DNA from: UBA5009 sp038043185
Lineage (GTDB): Bacteria > Bdellovibrionota > Bdellovibrionia > Bdellovibrionales > Bdellovibrionaceae
Reading direction: 5' to 3'
Assembly (NCBI GenBank): GCA_038043185.1
Contig: JBBTCO010000028.1
Location: 28,384-92,383, forward strand
Length of the DNA: 64,000 bases
Part shown: one piece after another, positions 17,178 through 25,540 of the stretch
Layout of the letters: each line of letters begins with the position of its first letter
Position numbering within the stretch: the first letter of the stretch is position 1
The notes under the pieces: model-generated
The model's database searches: none
What the model was told of the DNA's origin: nothing
What the model saw: the letters and a program-made list of their open reading frames with translations, nothing else
Made by a program: the position numbers and the translations under genes

Positions 17178-17268
17178 AAGTCCTCCTTGTTTAATTATCG
17201 CAATTTCGAAGCCAGTACGCTTACTTTCTTGTCATTCTTCATCAAATTTCAGTGGTTTATAAAAGTCA

Positions 17269-18447
17269 CTACCTATTGAAAAGTATCTTCACTCCATTAG
17301 CATCGGGAACATAAGTGCATTTCTCAGATAAGGGGCCGCTGCACAGATCACGGAGATACCAAACATCCCAAAAGGCATAGTCATATGCTCCAACCATAGT
17401 ACCTTTGTAATATAAGGAATGAATATTGACGTCGAGGTAACCGTAAGCGGAGGTAGAGGAGGAAGAAGAGGAAGGAGTAAGATCCAGAAACAGAGCTCCC
17501 GGGGGAACTGACACTGCTAGAGATTCAAATTCTCCCTTTTTGTGGTCGTAGCTTTGGCGAGATGGAACCGAAGCTTCTACAATTTTTCCATCAACATCAA
17601 TTGCGTGGCATCCACTTGTGATCCCAACAACATAATTAGATTTTTGGTTTACATTGCGTACACCTTCAAAAACTAAAGCATCTTTTTTTGGCCAAATCAT
17701 AACTCTTTTATTTGCACCTTGTCTGACAAAGGCTGCACATACCACGTTATTAACGGCCCAACTACTTCTTTCTGACACATTTAAATCATCACGTTGAAAC
17801 GGAAGTATTTTTCGAATTGAAGGATGTAGAAAATCAACTACCGCCAACGGATCAGTTATTATTATTTTAGGAACAGCCTCGCTTAACTGCTTAACAACTA
17901 ACTTTTCAGTTGGTTCAAGATACTTAGATATTTCACGTGAAATTTCGTATTTAGATTCGTCACATTGGGGATTTTCAAGATTTGCAATACCAGAGTACTC
18001 ATGATGCACTAATCGATACTGTCTAGCTGTTGTCATGGTCGACGTATCTAAAAAGGCATTGTAATCACAAGTAATAGTATTTTTTTTTAATTTTTGATTT
18101 GAACTACGTTCAAATTTACAAACCTTCGGGCTACCACAAAACTTAATTGGGAGTTCATGTTTAGCTTCTTCATCTGTTGGCTTTATACATTTGACTTTGG
18201 TATTTTCAAAAGCGTCTAAAAGAGTTGAAGCATATGTTTGTGCATCAATGCCCGGTGGCAATTTAAAACCTTGAGTAGGACCACCTTTTCGTATCCAAGA
18301 TCTGATGTCATCTCTGATTTCACTAAACCTATCTTCACAAGGATCACCACCACCACCATCACTGCCGCCTAATGCTGACGCAAAAAGAGGTGCAACTGTC
18401 AAAAGACTCGCCATTAATATTTGTTTAAAACGGGTTACTGTTTCCAT
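17269..18447 (-). CDS. Secreted protein with GGGGDP and HHEYSG motifs (module B)
   Basis: A 392-residue protein with AAGGAG before the ATG and a signal peptide (LMASLLTVAPLFASA), followed by LGGSDGGGGDP, as in the module A protein. RLVHHEYSGIANLENP near residue 150 resembles an HExxG metalloprotease-like or lysis-related helix. Eight or more cysteines and a serine-rich linker (SSSSSST near 330) suggest an extracytoplasmic, disulfide-bonded protein. No catalytic family assigned. It is followed by the DUF1566 protein gene and lies next to an Xre and a TIGR02147 regulator. Confidence 0.65.
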   Translation of the reverse strand: METVTRFKQILMASLLTVAPLFASALGGSDGGGGDPCEDRFSEIRDDIRSWIRKGGPTQGFKLPPGIDAQTYASTLLDAFENTKVKCIKPTDEEAKHELPIKFCGSPKVCKFERSSNQKLKKNTITCDYNAFLDTSTMTTARQYRLVHHEYSGIANLENPQCDESKYEISREISKYLEPTEKLVVKQLSEAVPKIIITDPLAVVDFLHPSIRKILPFQRDDLNVSERSSWAVNNVVCAAFVRQGANKRVMIWPKKDALVFEGVRNVNQKSNYVVGITSGCHAIDVDGKIVEASVPSRQSYDHKKGEFESLAVSVPPGALFLDLTPSSSSSSTSAYGYLDVNIHSLYYKGTMVGAYDYAFWDVWYLRDLCSGPLSEKCTYVPDANGVKILFNR

Positions 18448-18609
18448 AAAATCTCCTTAATTGTTAAATGCAATTCAATTTCCAACATTTCATTTGCAAA
18501 AAAATTCTCTCTTCAAATCAAACTCATCGTTTCTGCAGTGTAAAAAACCTTTACACCTTCGCAATTCTGCTTCATTTCACCAAGATCTCGCCTGAAATCA
18601 GACAAGTTT

Positions 18610-18888
18610 TCAAAGGTGACTGATCGCTTTCTTTACATGAATCATTGCAGCTTCTAGAGCCAATAATCCTTTAGCTAACTCTTCATTTGAAATCTGCTTT
18701 TGACCTAACAGGTTTGAAACAGATGTTGAGTGAAGTCCGGCAAGATTCACCAATTGGTCCACCGGAATTTTTCTTCCCAGTTCCCACTCTTTATAAGTTG
18801 AAGCTGGAACACCAAGGCTTCGGGCCGTAGTAGCTAGAGACCATGATTTTTGAACTCGGAGTTGTTTTAGTTTCACTGCCAGTTTCAT
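18610..18888 (-). CDS. Xre-family HTH protein
   Basis: A 92-residue protein. Residues 4-60 form a typical Cro/C1 HTH (LRVQKSWSLATTARSLGVPA, then STYKEWELGRKIP). The C-terminus is a short helix (AKGLLALEAAMIHVKKAI) that may dimerise. Transcribed away from the TIGR02147 gene at 19031 and toward the GGGGDP gene, with a 162-bp gap. A likely local regulator of module B. Confidence 0.8.
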   Translation of the reverse strand: MKLAVKLKQLRVQKSWSLATTARSLGVPASTYKEWELGRKIPVDQLVNLAGLHSTSVSNLLGQKQISNEELAKGLLALEAAMIHVKKAISHL

Positions 18889-18938
18889 ATTTTAGCCTTT
18901 CGATGAAGCCACAATAATCTGCTGCGTTATTTTAAAAC

Positions 18939-18965
18939 ATACTTTTTTAGTAAAATAGTAAGTAT
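18939..18965. promoter_or_regulatory. Inverted repeat between the Xre and TIGR02147 genes
   Basis: ATACTT (18939-18944) and AAGTAT (18960-18965) flank a T/A-rich centre in the 142-bp divergent intergenic region. The symmetry and location suit an operator shared by the two divergent regulators. Weak evidence. Confidence 0.3.
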
Positions 18966-19030
18966 ATACCATTACTTTTAGTGAAGTTTATATGTAAATA
19001 GCCGATAATACTTATATTTGAGGTATGAGT

Positions 19031-19840
19031 ATGATTTTAAATTATTCCCATTATCGTGATTTTTTAAAGCACTATATCAGTCAACTTCCTAAAAAAGGTC
19101 GCGGGGAAATCTCTAAAATTGCTCAAGCCCTTTCTGTGAGCCCAACATTGATCAGCCAAGTTCTTACTGGTGATAAACAATTATCACCAGAACAATGTTT
19201 CAAACTTTCAGAATATCTTGGCCTTTCCCCGCTCGAAGCGGATTATTTCTTAATTCTTCTTCAAGAAGATCGAGCCGGAACCAAAGAGCTTAAAGAGTAT
19301 TACCAAAGAAAAGCTGCAGCACTTAAAGTTGAAGGTTTGAAAATTTCAAATCGAGTGATAGCTAAAAAAAATCTATCTGAAGAAGAAAAATCTATTTTTT
19401 ATTCAAGCGCGCTGTTTTCTGCCATTCGTCTTTACACTTCCACTTTAGATGACGGAAAAAATTTGGATGAGATCAGCACTCGGTTTGACCTGTCGCGGTC
19501 AAAGGCCACAAACTTTCTGCAGTTTTTAACAGAGAGCGGTTTGGTAATCGAAGGAAATGGAAAATATAAAATGGGACCTCAATCTACTCATCTCGAAAGC
19601 ACTTCTAGGCATCTTCATAAACACCATTCGAATTGGAGGCTTCGTTCGACTCAGTATTCAGAAAATCTGACTGAAATGGAATTGATGTACACAGCTCCAG
19701 TTTCAATATCTAAAAAAGATTTTGAAATCTTAAGGGAAGAAATGGTAGACTTCATAAAAAAATTTCTAAAACGTGTTCATTCCTCGCCAGCCGAAGAGAT
19801 CGCTTGTTTCAATTTGGACTGGGTTTGGATTAGAAAATAA
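19031..19840 (+). CDS. TIGR02147-family regulator (module B)
   Basis: Starts are possible at 19025 and 19031; TGAGG at 19019-19023 gives 7-nt spacing to 19031 and only 1 nt to 19025, so 19031 is chosen (269 residues). MILNYSHYRDFLKHYI matches the family N-terminus. A Cro-like HTH (KIAQALSVSPTLISQVLT) lies near 30-50 and a winged-helix-like segment (STRFDLSRSKATNFLQFL) near 150. The HHSNWRLRSTQ and EEIACFNLDWVW motifs are shared with the module A protein. Predicted transcription factor for the neighbouring secreted-protein genes. Confidence 0.8.
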   Translation: MILNYSHYRDFLKHYISQLPKKGRGEISKIAQALSVSPTLISQVLTGDKQLSPEQCFKLSEYLGLSPLEADYFLILLQEDRAGTKELKEYYQRKAAALKVEGLKISNRVIAKKNLSEEEKSIFYSSALFSAIRLYTSTLDDGKNLDEISTRFDLSRSKATNFLQFLTESGLVIEGNGKYKMGPQSTHLESTSRHLHKHHSNWRLRSTQYSENLTEMELMYTAPVSISKKDFEILREEMVDFIKKFLKRVHSSPAEEIACFNLDWVWIRK

Positions 19841-20121
19841 TCCCAAAAGCACATCCTGAGAGTCGATAACACACAGACTTTTGAAGCCCATAGGTTAATT
19901 AAAATGAGCTAAAGCCTAAAATGCCTTTTAAAGCGACCTATTTGAAGCTAGGCCGGAAGTTACACCACAAGCCAGTGCTCTATAATTTACAAGTGGTCGC
20001 CAAAATCATTCCTTTATTATCCAAATAAACGCAGCAACAAATTAAATGCTTTTACACTGAAGCATTTGGAGCGAAAGTTTTGAGCGCTAGATTTCATGGA
20101 GCAATTGTCACTAATTCAAAT

Positions 20122-20451
20122 TTAAAATACAATTACTTGCCACCAAGGAAGCTCCCAGGAATTAGTTGTGTAGACGCGAGGTCCCGTTCGACAAGAGGAC
20201 ATCAAATGAACTACATTTTGATCCAACTCAGATTTACATTCACAATATGCTACTGTTGACCCATCTTGTGTTGATCCTGTATAGCCTCTGCACTGACCGG
20301 TGTTATTTGTTCCTAAAACGCCATCACCCAAGTCGGCATAAGCATATTCGAAATTGCTTCCGGCAGGGCATTGAACTCTCTTGTTACATGAGCCCGCGTA
20401 AGACTGAACGGATATAACCAAAATTGTTAAAACAAGGCTTAAAAGTTTCAT
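20122..20451 (-). CDS. Small cysteine-rich secreted protein
   Basis: A 109-residue protein with signal peptide (LLSLVLTILVISVQSYAGS) and six cysteines in the short mature chain (SCNKRVQC, QCRGY, YCECK, SSCRT), so it is probably disulfide-stabilised. AGGAG precedes the ATG. No family recognised. It sits alone; the 281 bp to its left (19841-20121) show nothing recognisable. Confidence 0.6.
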   Translation of the reverse strand: MKLLSLVLTILVISVQSYAGSCNKRVQCPAGSNFEYAYADLGDGVLGTNNTGQCRGYTGSTQDGSTVAYCECKSELDQNVVHLMSSCRTGPRVYTTNSWELPWWQVIVF

Positions 20452-20762
20452 AAAAATCTCCTATAGCGCCCCTCTTCTCGAAGGGGTAATTGTGAAGTTT
20501 CTCTAGTTAAGGTTAAAAGCAGGTGATCGTTGCAACTGGAACGCCACGTGAACTACGTACAGTCTTATGAACATCAAGATTGGAAGCAAAACAAAGACCC
20601 GGAGAGCTGATGAGCCGAATTATTCATGGGATTCTGTACTGTATCCTGGATACTGGGCCCAGTTTCCGGGATACCGGAGTGGGAACGGGGCAGGGGGAGG
20701 CCACAAGTCTAGACTGAGTGAAATTTGCAGCCGAATTAGACCAAATTAAGTAAGATAGGTTC
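20452..20762. repeat. Gap with REP-like palindrome
   Basis: About 311 bp without a credible gene. Positions 20641-20674 form a 34-bp imperfect palindrome (GTATCC-GGA-ACTGGGCCCAGT core, two mismatched pairs per arm) within a GC-rich patch unlike its surroundings. This is the form of a REP-type unit. A second small hairpin (CCCCT/AGGGG, near 20468-20486) lies in the leader of the gene to the left. Confidence 0.5.
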
Positions 20763-21068
20763 ATGCAAGTAAGAACCATGGCCAATTGGATACGACAGAG
20801 TCTTGAGCAACCCCGTATGGTTTTTGTGAGCTGTCTTTTTTTAGTTTTCTCTAGCCTATTGCTCAATGGAAGTTTTTGGAAATTGTGGAATTTACATCGT
20901 GATAAAGAGCGTAAACACCGGGAAATTTTAGTTACCATTAAAGAAACCCAAACATTAAAAATGCAGCTTTTACAGGCCAAAGATCCAGACTATATGGAAC
21001 ATCAGGCTAAGGATCGGCTTGATTTTGCTGGGGAAAATGACTTGGTATTCGTTTTTCCTGCCCAGTGA
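20763..21068 (+). CDS. ftsB: FtsB/DivIC-type septum formation initiator
   Basis: A 101-residue bitopic protein: a short cytoplasmic N-terminus, one membrane helix (MVFVSCLFLVFSSLLLNGSF), then a periplasmic coiled coil (DKERKHREILVTIKETQTL) ending in ARDRLDFAGENDLVFVF-like FtsB tail. FtsB bridges FtsQ and FtsL in the divisome. The start at 20763 or 20778 (MANW) cannot be decided. Usually next to eno; here separated by the 9-kb accessory block. Confidence 0.85.
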   Translation: MQVRTMANWIRQSLEQPRMVFVSCLFLVFSSLLLNGSFWKLWNLHRDKERKHREILVTIKETQTLKMQLLQAKDPDYMEHQAKDRLDFAGENDLVFVFPAQ

Positions 21069-21151
21069 GTAGAGCTGCCTAGACTAGTCAATATTTTCAA
21101 ATCCCCAAAATCCATTTAAAACAGAACTTTTTTGAGGTAAATTGATTTATT

Positions 21152-21478
21152 ATGAGTGACGCCACTTCAAAAGAGACAGCTGTGCAAATTTGGAACAAAG
21201 AAACGATACGAGTTTTACGTTGTCGCTTAGGTTGGAGTCAGTCAGATTTAGCTCGCCGCTTACAGTGCCCTTCTCATTTTATTGAAGATATAGAAACCGG
21301 ATCGATTTCGCCCAGCGAAGAGTACTGCCAAATTTTAGAGCTTATTTCGCACATGGCTGAGGAATGCTGCGATCAGGTGCAAAATACCGCACGTGCAGAA
21401 AAAATATTAGATCAAGATTCACTCGGACAGATTCATAGTGATAGTCTTCCGAACAATGAAAAAAATATTCCTCGTTGA
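21152..21478 (+). CDS. Xre-type HTH protein upstream of polA
   Basis: A 108-residue protein. Residues 18-65 form a Cro/C1 HTH (VLRCRLGWSQSDLARRLQCP, then SHFIEDIETG). The remainder is acidic and probably disordered, with no membrane segment. The 3' end overlaps the polA start by 23 bp, so the two are transcribed together; this may be a regulator of the operon or an unrelated DNA-binding protein. Confidence 0.75.
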   Translation: MSDATSKETAVQIWNKETIRVLRCRLGWSQSDLARRLQCPSHFIEDIETGSISPSEEYCQILELISHMAEECCDQVQNTARAEKILDQDSLGQIHSDSLPNNEKNIPR

Positions 21479-24008
21479 TGTCAGCTCGCTCTTTTTTAGA
21501 GCCTATTATGCAATTCGACCTTTAAGTTCGCCTTCAGGTTTGCCGGTGAATGCCATTTATGGTTTTTTATCCATGTTAATTAAATTATTGAAGGCTGAAA
21601 AACCTGAATACATCGCTTTTTGTTATGACCGAAAAGAGCCTTCATTTCGTAAAGATTTGTATGAAGATTACAAAGCGAATCGTACGGAAATGCCCGAAGA
21701 CTTGGGAAAACAGATTCCTTATATTAAAAAGTTAGCCGACGTATTGGGAATTCCTTCATTTGAAGTTCCCAATTATGAGGCTGATGATTTGATCGGGACC
21801 TTAACGGAAATTTCTTTAAAAAAACAATTCGAAGTGGTTGTTGTCAGTGGTGATAAAGATTTTGGCCAGATCGTTAAGCCTCATGTGATTTTATGGGACA
21901 CAATGAAAGACACTCGGATCGATGTTTTGGGTGTTAAAGAAAAATGGGGAATAGAGCCAGCAAAGTTTATCGATTACTTAGCTTTGGTTGGCGACAGCTC
22001 TGATAATATTCCTGGCGTCGAAGGCATCGGGCCCAAGGGAGCACAAAAAATTCTTGATCAATTTAATTCTGTCGAGGATTTGTACGAGCGGATTAATGAA
22101 ATTGAAAGTGTAAAACTTAAAGAAAAACTTTTGAAATCAAAAGACATGGCTTTTCTATCAAAAAAACTAGTGACCATCGCTATGAATGTTCCTATGTCTG
22201 ATGATATGGCGACTTACCGTCGTGGTGCGATGAAAGAAAATGAACTGCGCGAACTTTTGCGCGAACTTAACTTTAAAACTTTTGAAAAAACATTGCTGGC
22301 GGCAGAAGAGCCTGCAGTGGTTAGGTTAGATGAAAATAAATCCGCTGATGGCGGGCTCTCTTCGGAGATCGTAAACACGAATTCATCATATAAAATTTTA
22401 TCTGGTGAATTGTCCGAGATGTATTTGCGATTGGATTTAAACTTACCTTTATGGAGTCATTTGAGCACCCGGGGAGTATTCTTTTCTCAGAATGATTGGA
22501 TCTTCCACTGTTTATCGGTGGATGACTCGAGCTTGAGTAATGAAAAGCTGACTCAAATTCAATGGGCCGGTTTTGATTTGAAAAAAACATGGGGCCATTT
22601 GCATTGCCCGATCGATTCGACCGGAAAGGTGCATTGGGATTCTATGTTAGCTGCCTATATTCTTAAAGCCGGTGATACTTCTCACTTTGAAGCGGTTGTT
22701 AAAGATGTTTTACATTGTGAAGTATCGGATTTATCTCAGATGTCCGAAATATTTGAAATTCATAAAAATTTACAGCTCGCTTTGAAAGAAAAAATTCAGT
22801 GGCCAAACGGACTGCAAATTGTCGAAACAATGGATTTTCCCTTGGCTCAGATTCTTTACAAGATGGAACGCCGTGGAGTTCGTTTGGATTTGGATTATTT
22901 GCAAAAATTTTCTTTGGAATTAGAAAAAGAAATTCGCATTCTTGAAAAAGAGATCCATCAGGTGGCTGGTGAAGTTTTTAATATTGCCAGCCCGAAACAA
23001 TTGGGCGTAATTCTTTTTCAAAAACTTGGGCTTGAAGCAATTAAAAAGACAAAAACTGGTTTTTCAACGGATACAGATGTGTTAGAAAAGTTAAACCATC
23101 CTATTGCGCTATTAGTTTTACAATACCGTGAATTTGCGAAACTAAAATCCACTTATGTGGATGCTCTACCTGCGTTGATGAATACAGAAACTCATCGAGT
23201 GCACACGCATTTTAATCAAGCACTGACCTCGACAGGGCGCCTTTCAAGCACCAATCCGAATTTGCAAAATATTCCGATTCGAACATTGCAAGGACAACGA
23301 GTGCGAAAAGCTTTTATCGCTAAAAAAGATCAAGTTTTGTTATCATTAGATTATTCGCAAATTGAACTTCGTATTTTAGCGCATATTTCAGATGATAAAA
23401 ACATGAAGAAAGCTTTTATCGATGATCTAGATATTCACACGGCCACGGCGGCTGAAATTTATTCTTTGCCCTTAAGTGCCGTTACAGCGGATTTGCGCCG
23501 AGCCGCGAAGGCCGTGAATTTTGGTATTGCTTATGGGCAAGGGGCTTTTGGGCTTGCCGAAAATTTGGGAATTTCCAGAACTGAATCGCAGGAGATTATC
23601 AAACGCTATTTCGAAAAATTTCCCGGGGTCAAAGAGTACATGGATTCTATGGTTAAATTTGCTTATGAAAAAGGTTACGTCGAAACCTTAATGGGACGCC
23701 GACGTTATTTGCCGGAGTTACAAGCTAAAAATGGTGCCATCAAAAAATTTGGTGAACGTGCAGCGATTAATGCTCCAATACAAGGTACCGCCAGTGATCT
23801 GGTTAAGAATGCAATGATAACGATTGATAAGAGCATTAAAATACCGATGCTTTTACAAGTGCACGATGAGTTGATTTTTGAGGCTAGTCAAAATGAGGTT
23901 GAAGCTGAGCAGCCAATGATAAAAAAAATTATGGAAAATGCAGCGGTCCTATCAGTGCCTTTAAAAGTGAACGCTTCATTCGGTCAAAATTGGGATGAAG
24001 CTCATTAG
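21456..24008 (+). CDS. polA: DNA polymerase I
   Basis: An 850-residue protein. The ATG at 21456 gives the standard N-terminus (KKIFLVDVSSLFFRAYYAI). Residues 1-290 form the 5'-3' exonuclease (EADDLIGT, VVSGDKDF, GDSSDNIPGVEGIGPKGA). Residues about 310-480 correspond to the 3'-5' exonuclease fold, but the DxE motif is absent and the second motif reads GFDLKKT, so proofreading is probably lost, as in Taq and Bacillus Pol I. The polymerase domain is intact: SLDYSQIELRILAH, RRAAKAVNFGIAYG and QVHDELIFE. Roles are Okazaki fragment processing and repair. Confidence 0.97.
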   Translation: MKKIFLVDVSSLFFRAYYAIRPLSSPSGLPVNAIYGFLSMLIKLLKAEKPEYIAFCYDRKEPSFRKDLYEDYKANRTEMPEDLGKQIPYIKKLADVLGIPSFEVPNYEADDLIGTLTEISLKKQFEVVVVSGDKDFGQIVKPHVILWDTMKDTRIDVLGVKEKWGIEPAKFIDYLALVGDSSDNIPGVEGIGPKGAQKILDQFNSVEDLYERINEIESVKLKEKLLKSKDMAFLSKKLVTIAMNVPMSDDMATYRRGAMKENELRELLRELNFKTFEKTLLAAEEPAVVRLDENKSADGGLSSEIVNTNSSYKILSGELSEMYLRLDLNLPLWSHLSTRGVFFSQNDWIFHCLSVDDSSLSNEKLTQIQWAGFDLKKTWGHLHCPIDSTGKVHWDSMLAAYILKAGDTSHFEAVVKDVLHCEVSDLSQMSEIFEIHKNLQLALKEKIQWPNGLQIVETMDFPLAQILYKMERRGVRLDLDYLQKFSLELEKEIRILEKEIHQVAGEVFNIASPKQLGVILFQKLGLEAIKKTKTGFSTDTDVLEKLNHPIALLVLQYREFAKLKSTYVDALPALMNTETHRVHTHFNQALTSTGRLSSTNPNLQNIPIRTLQGQRVRKAFIAKKDQVLLSLDYSQIELRILAHISDDKNMKKAFIDDLDIHTATAAEIYSLPLSAVTADLRRAAKAVNFGIAYGQGAFGLAENLGISRTESQEIIKRYFEKFPGVKEYMDSMVKFAYEKGYVETLMGRRRYLPELQAKNGAIKKFGERAAINAPIQGTASDLVKNAMITIDKSIKIPMLLQVHDELIFEASQNEVEAEQPMIKKIMENAAVLSVPLKVNASFGQNWDEAH

Positions 24009-24009
24009 G

Positions 24010-24038
24010 ACGCACTTTAGTACTAATCTAAAGTGCGT
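24010..24038. terminator. Hairpin between convergent polA and lipoprotein genes
   Basis: ACGCACTTTA (24010-24019) pairs perfectly with TAAAGTGCGT (24029-24038) around a 9-nt loop, immediately after the polA stop and 10 bp before the stop of the convergent minus-strand gene. It probably acts in both directions; the T-run is weak. Confidence 0.6.
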
Positions 24039-24047
24039 TGAATCGAT

Positions 24048-24713
24048 TTAAAGTGTATCAACAAGTGCAACGACAATGCGTGCACTTTTAATAACTGGCC
24101 TAAATAAACACTTCACTGGATTTGAAACAATTTGCTGAGAAGGATTAATAGAGAATTGAAGAGAATATATTTCTCCAGCCTTTAAAGATACTTCTGAATC
24201 TAAATGCACTTTTAAGCCTGCAGTTTGACCACTCGGTGTTTTCAAATCATACGCCATGGTGTTGTTATCCAAAACCTTATTGCCGTCAGCTTTAAGAACC
24301 ATAAATAAGTCTTTCACTCGAAGAACTTCTTTTGTCGCTTTGATAGTGACATGTAACTTATTCATAGAAATCGAAGCGTCGATTTCGTCAAGAGCGATAG
24401 CATCGCCTAATTTTGAACCACCTGAGCCAACACGAATGGATTCGATTTTTAATAATATGTCAGCGATACTAATTCGAGCACATGCTCCTTTGCCTTTAGA
24501 ATCATCAGATGGCTCCAAGCCATCATCATTATGAGGAGGCATTATATTGTCATTAGCGTCGGGATTTATTATCATTGTTTCAGTCGAGGTTTTGGCAAGT
24601 GGAGCGGACCCAGGCTCGATGTCTACGGATCCTTGTTGCCCACAGTTCTGAAAGGCCAGACTTATTACTAATGCAGATAGAGAGCAAAGGACGACCGCTT
24701 TAAGCTGTTTCAT
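24048..24713 (-). CDS. Lipoprotein of unknown function
   Basis: The ATG at 24713 is preferred (AAGGTGG at 7 nt); an upstream GTG would add three residues. 221 residues, signal peptide with lipobox AFQNC, then an acidic low-complexity linker (PDANDNIMPPHNDD) and a beta-rich domain of about 130 residues containing two cysteines. No family recognised. Confidence 0.6.
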   Translation of the reverse strand: MKQLKAVVLCSLSALVISLAFQNCGQQGSVDIEPGSAPLAKTSTETMIINPDANDNIMPPHNDDGLEPSDDSKGKGACARISIADILLKIESIRVGSGGSKLGDAIALDEIDASISMNKLHVTIKATKEVLRVKDLFMVLKADGNKVLDNNTMAYDLKTPSGQTAGLKVHLDSEVSLKAGEIYSLQFSINPSQQIVSNPVKCLFRPVIKSARIVVALVDTL

Positions 24714-24858
24714 AGTTTCCACCTTGTTTGTTGAAACCAGTATAATTCAGTCTTTGGGTGAACTCAAATTTGATGGTTTGATTCTTATTTTGAAACGCAA
24801 AGAGAGTCATTTTTGTAGAACTTTCGTTCACTCAATAGGTGCAATGTCCAAAAATAGA

Positions 24859-25440
24859 TCACTCGGTTTCCCAACCCACCACGCGGCCGCCTTCAAAATA
24901 GACATAGCGACGTTCCTGTTTGAACCCGTCGTTAGTAGAAATATGGCGCGTGTATTTCCATCTCTCGTTTTTAAATGTAGGGCTTCCTGAGGATTCTACG
25001 GACTGGGGCTCTCCCCAAGATTTTTTAACAAAGTCCATCGGCATACCAATGGCAATATCCTGTGAATCAATCAACTCTTTGTATTCTTGAGATGGGATCT
25101 GTGCCCTTTGCCAAATTTTTTTCTGATTGAGCCAATCTTGACGGTTTTCTATGCCGGAAATGCTCAGAAACTCTATCTTTTCTGTTTCTGTTCTTAACCA
25201 AGGAAGAACCTTAGCATATTGTTCTCGTTCTTTTTTCGAATCTAATTTTCTTTCAAGATTACGGATTCGGTTTTCTGATACAGCGTCGGGCTGTTCATTG
25301 CTGAATCTTTCGCCAACCTTATAAACTCTTTTATAATTGGGGCCGCTTGACTCCGCATAGCCGCTCGTCGAAGAACGATGCAGGGAAGTGCAAGAAGTTG
25401 TTATTAAGCTAAATAAAATAGGAAAATAGGGGATTTTCAA
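24859..25440 (-). CDS. Lipoprotein of unknown function, TTG start
   Basis: GGAGG lies 5 nt before a TTG at 25440, giving a 193-residue protein KIPYFPILFSLITTSC with lipobox ITTSC. The GTG at 25452 has no ribosome site. The C-terminal part (IAIGMPMDFVKKSWGEPQSV, RYVYFEGGRVVGWE) resembles the SmpA/OmlA-like or BamE-type fold of outer-membrane lipoproteins: 'GM....V...WG.P', then a strand with YFxxGxVxxW. Envelope assembly role possible; moderate confidence only. Confidence 0.6.
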   Translation of the reverse strand: MKIPYFPILFSLITTSCTSLHRSSTSGYAESSGPNYKRVYKVGERFSNEQPDAVSENRIRNLERKLDSKKEREQYAKVLPWLRTETEKIEFLSISGIENRQDWLNQKKIWQRAQIPSQEYKELIDSQDIAIGMPMDFVKKSWGEPQSVESSGSPTFKNERWKYTRHISTNDGFKQERRYVYFEGGRVVGWETE

Positions 25441-25540
25441 GGTCGCCTCCACATTCTAAGAGTAACAGGACTTACCCGCTTTGAAATTATTCTTGCGACT
25501 TTACCGTGAACATTCTTACAATAGTCCGTAGGAGAACAAT

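Noticed and set aside
20567..20749. Plus-strand 60-codon open frame
   Set aside because: It runs through the REP-like palindrome, lacks a ribosome site, and its composition is set by the repeat.
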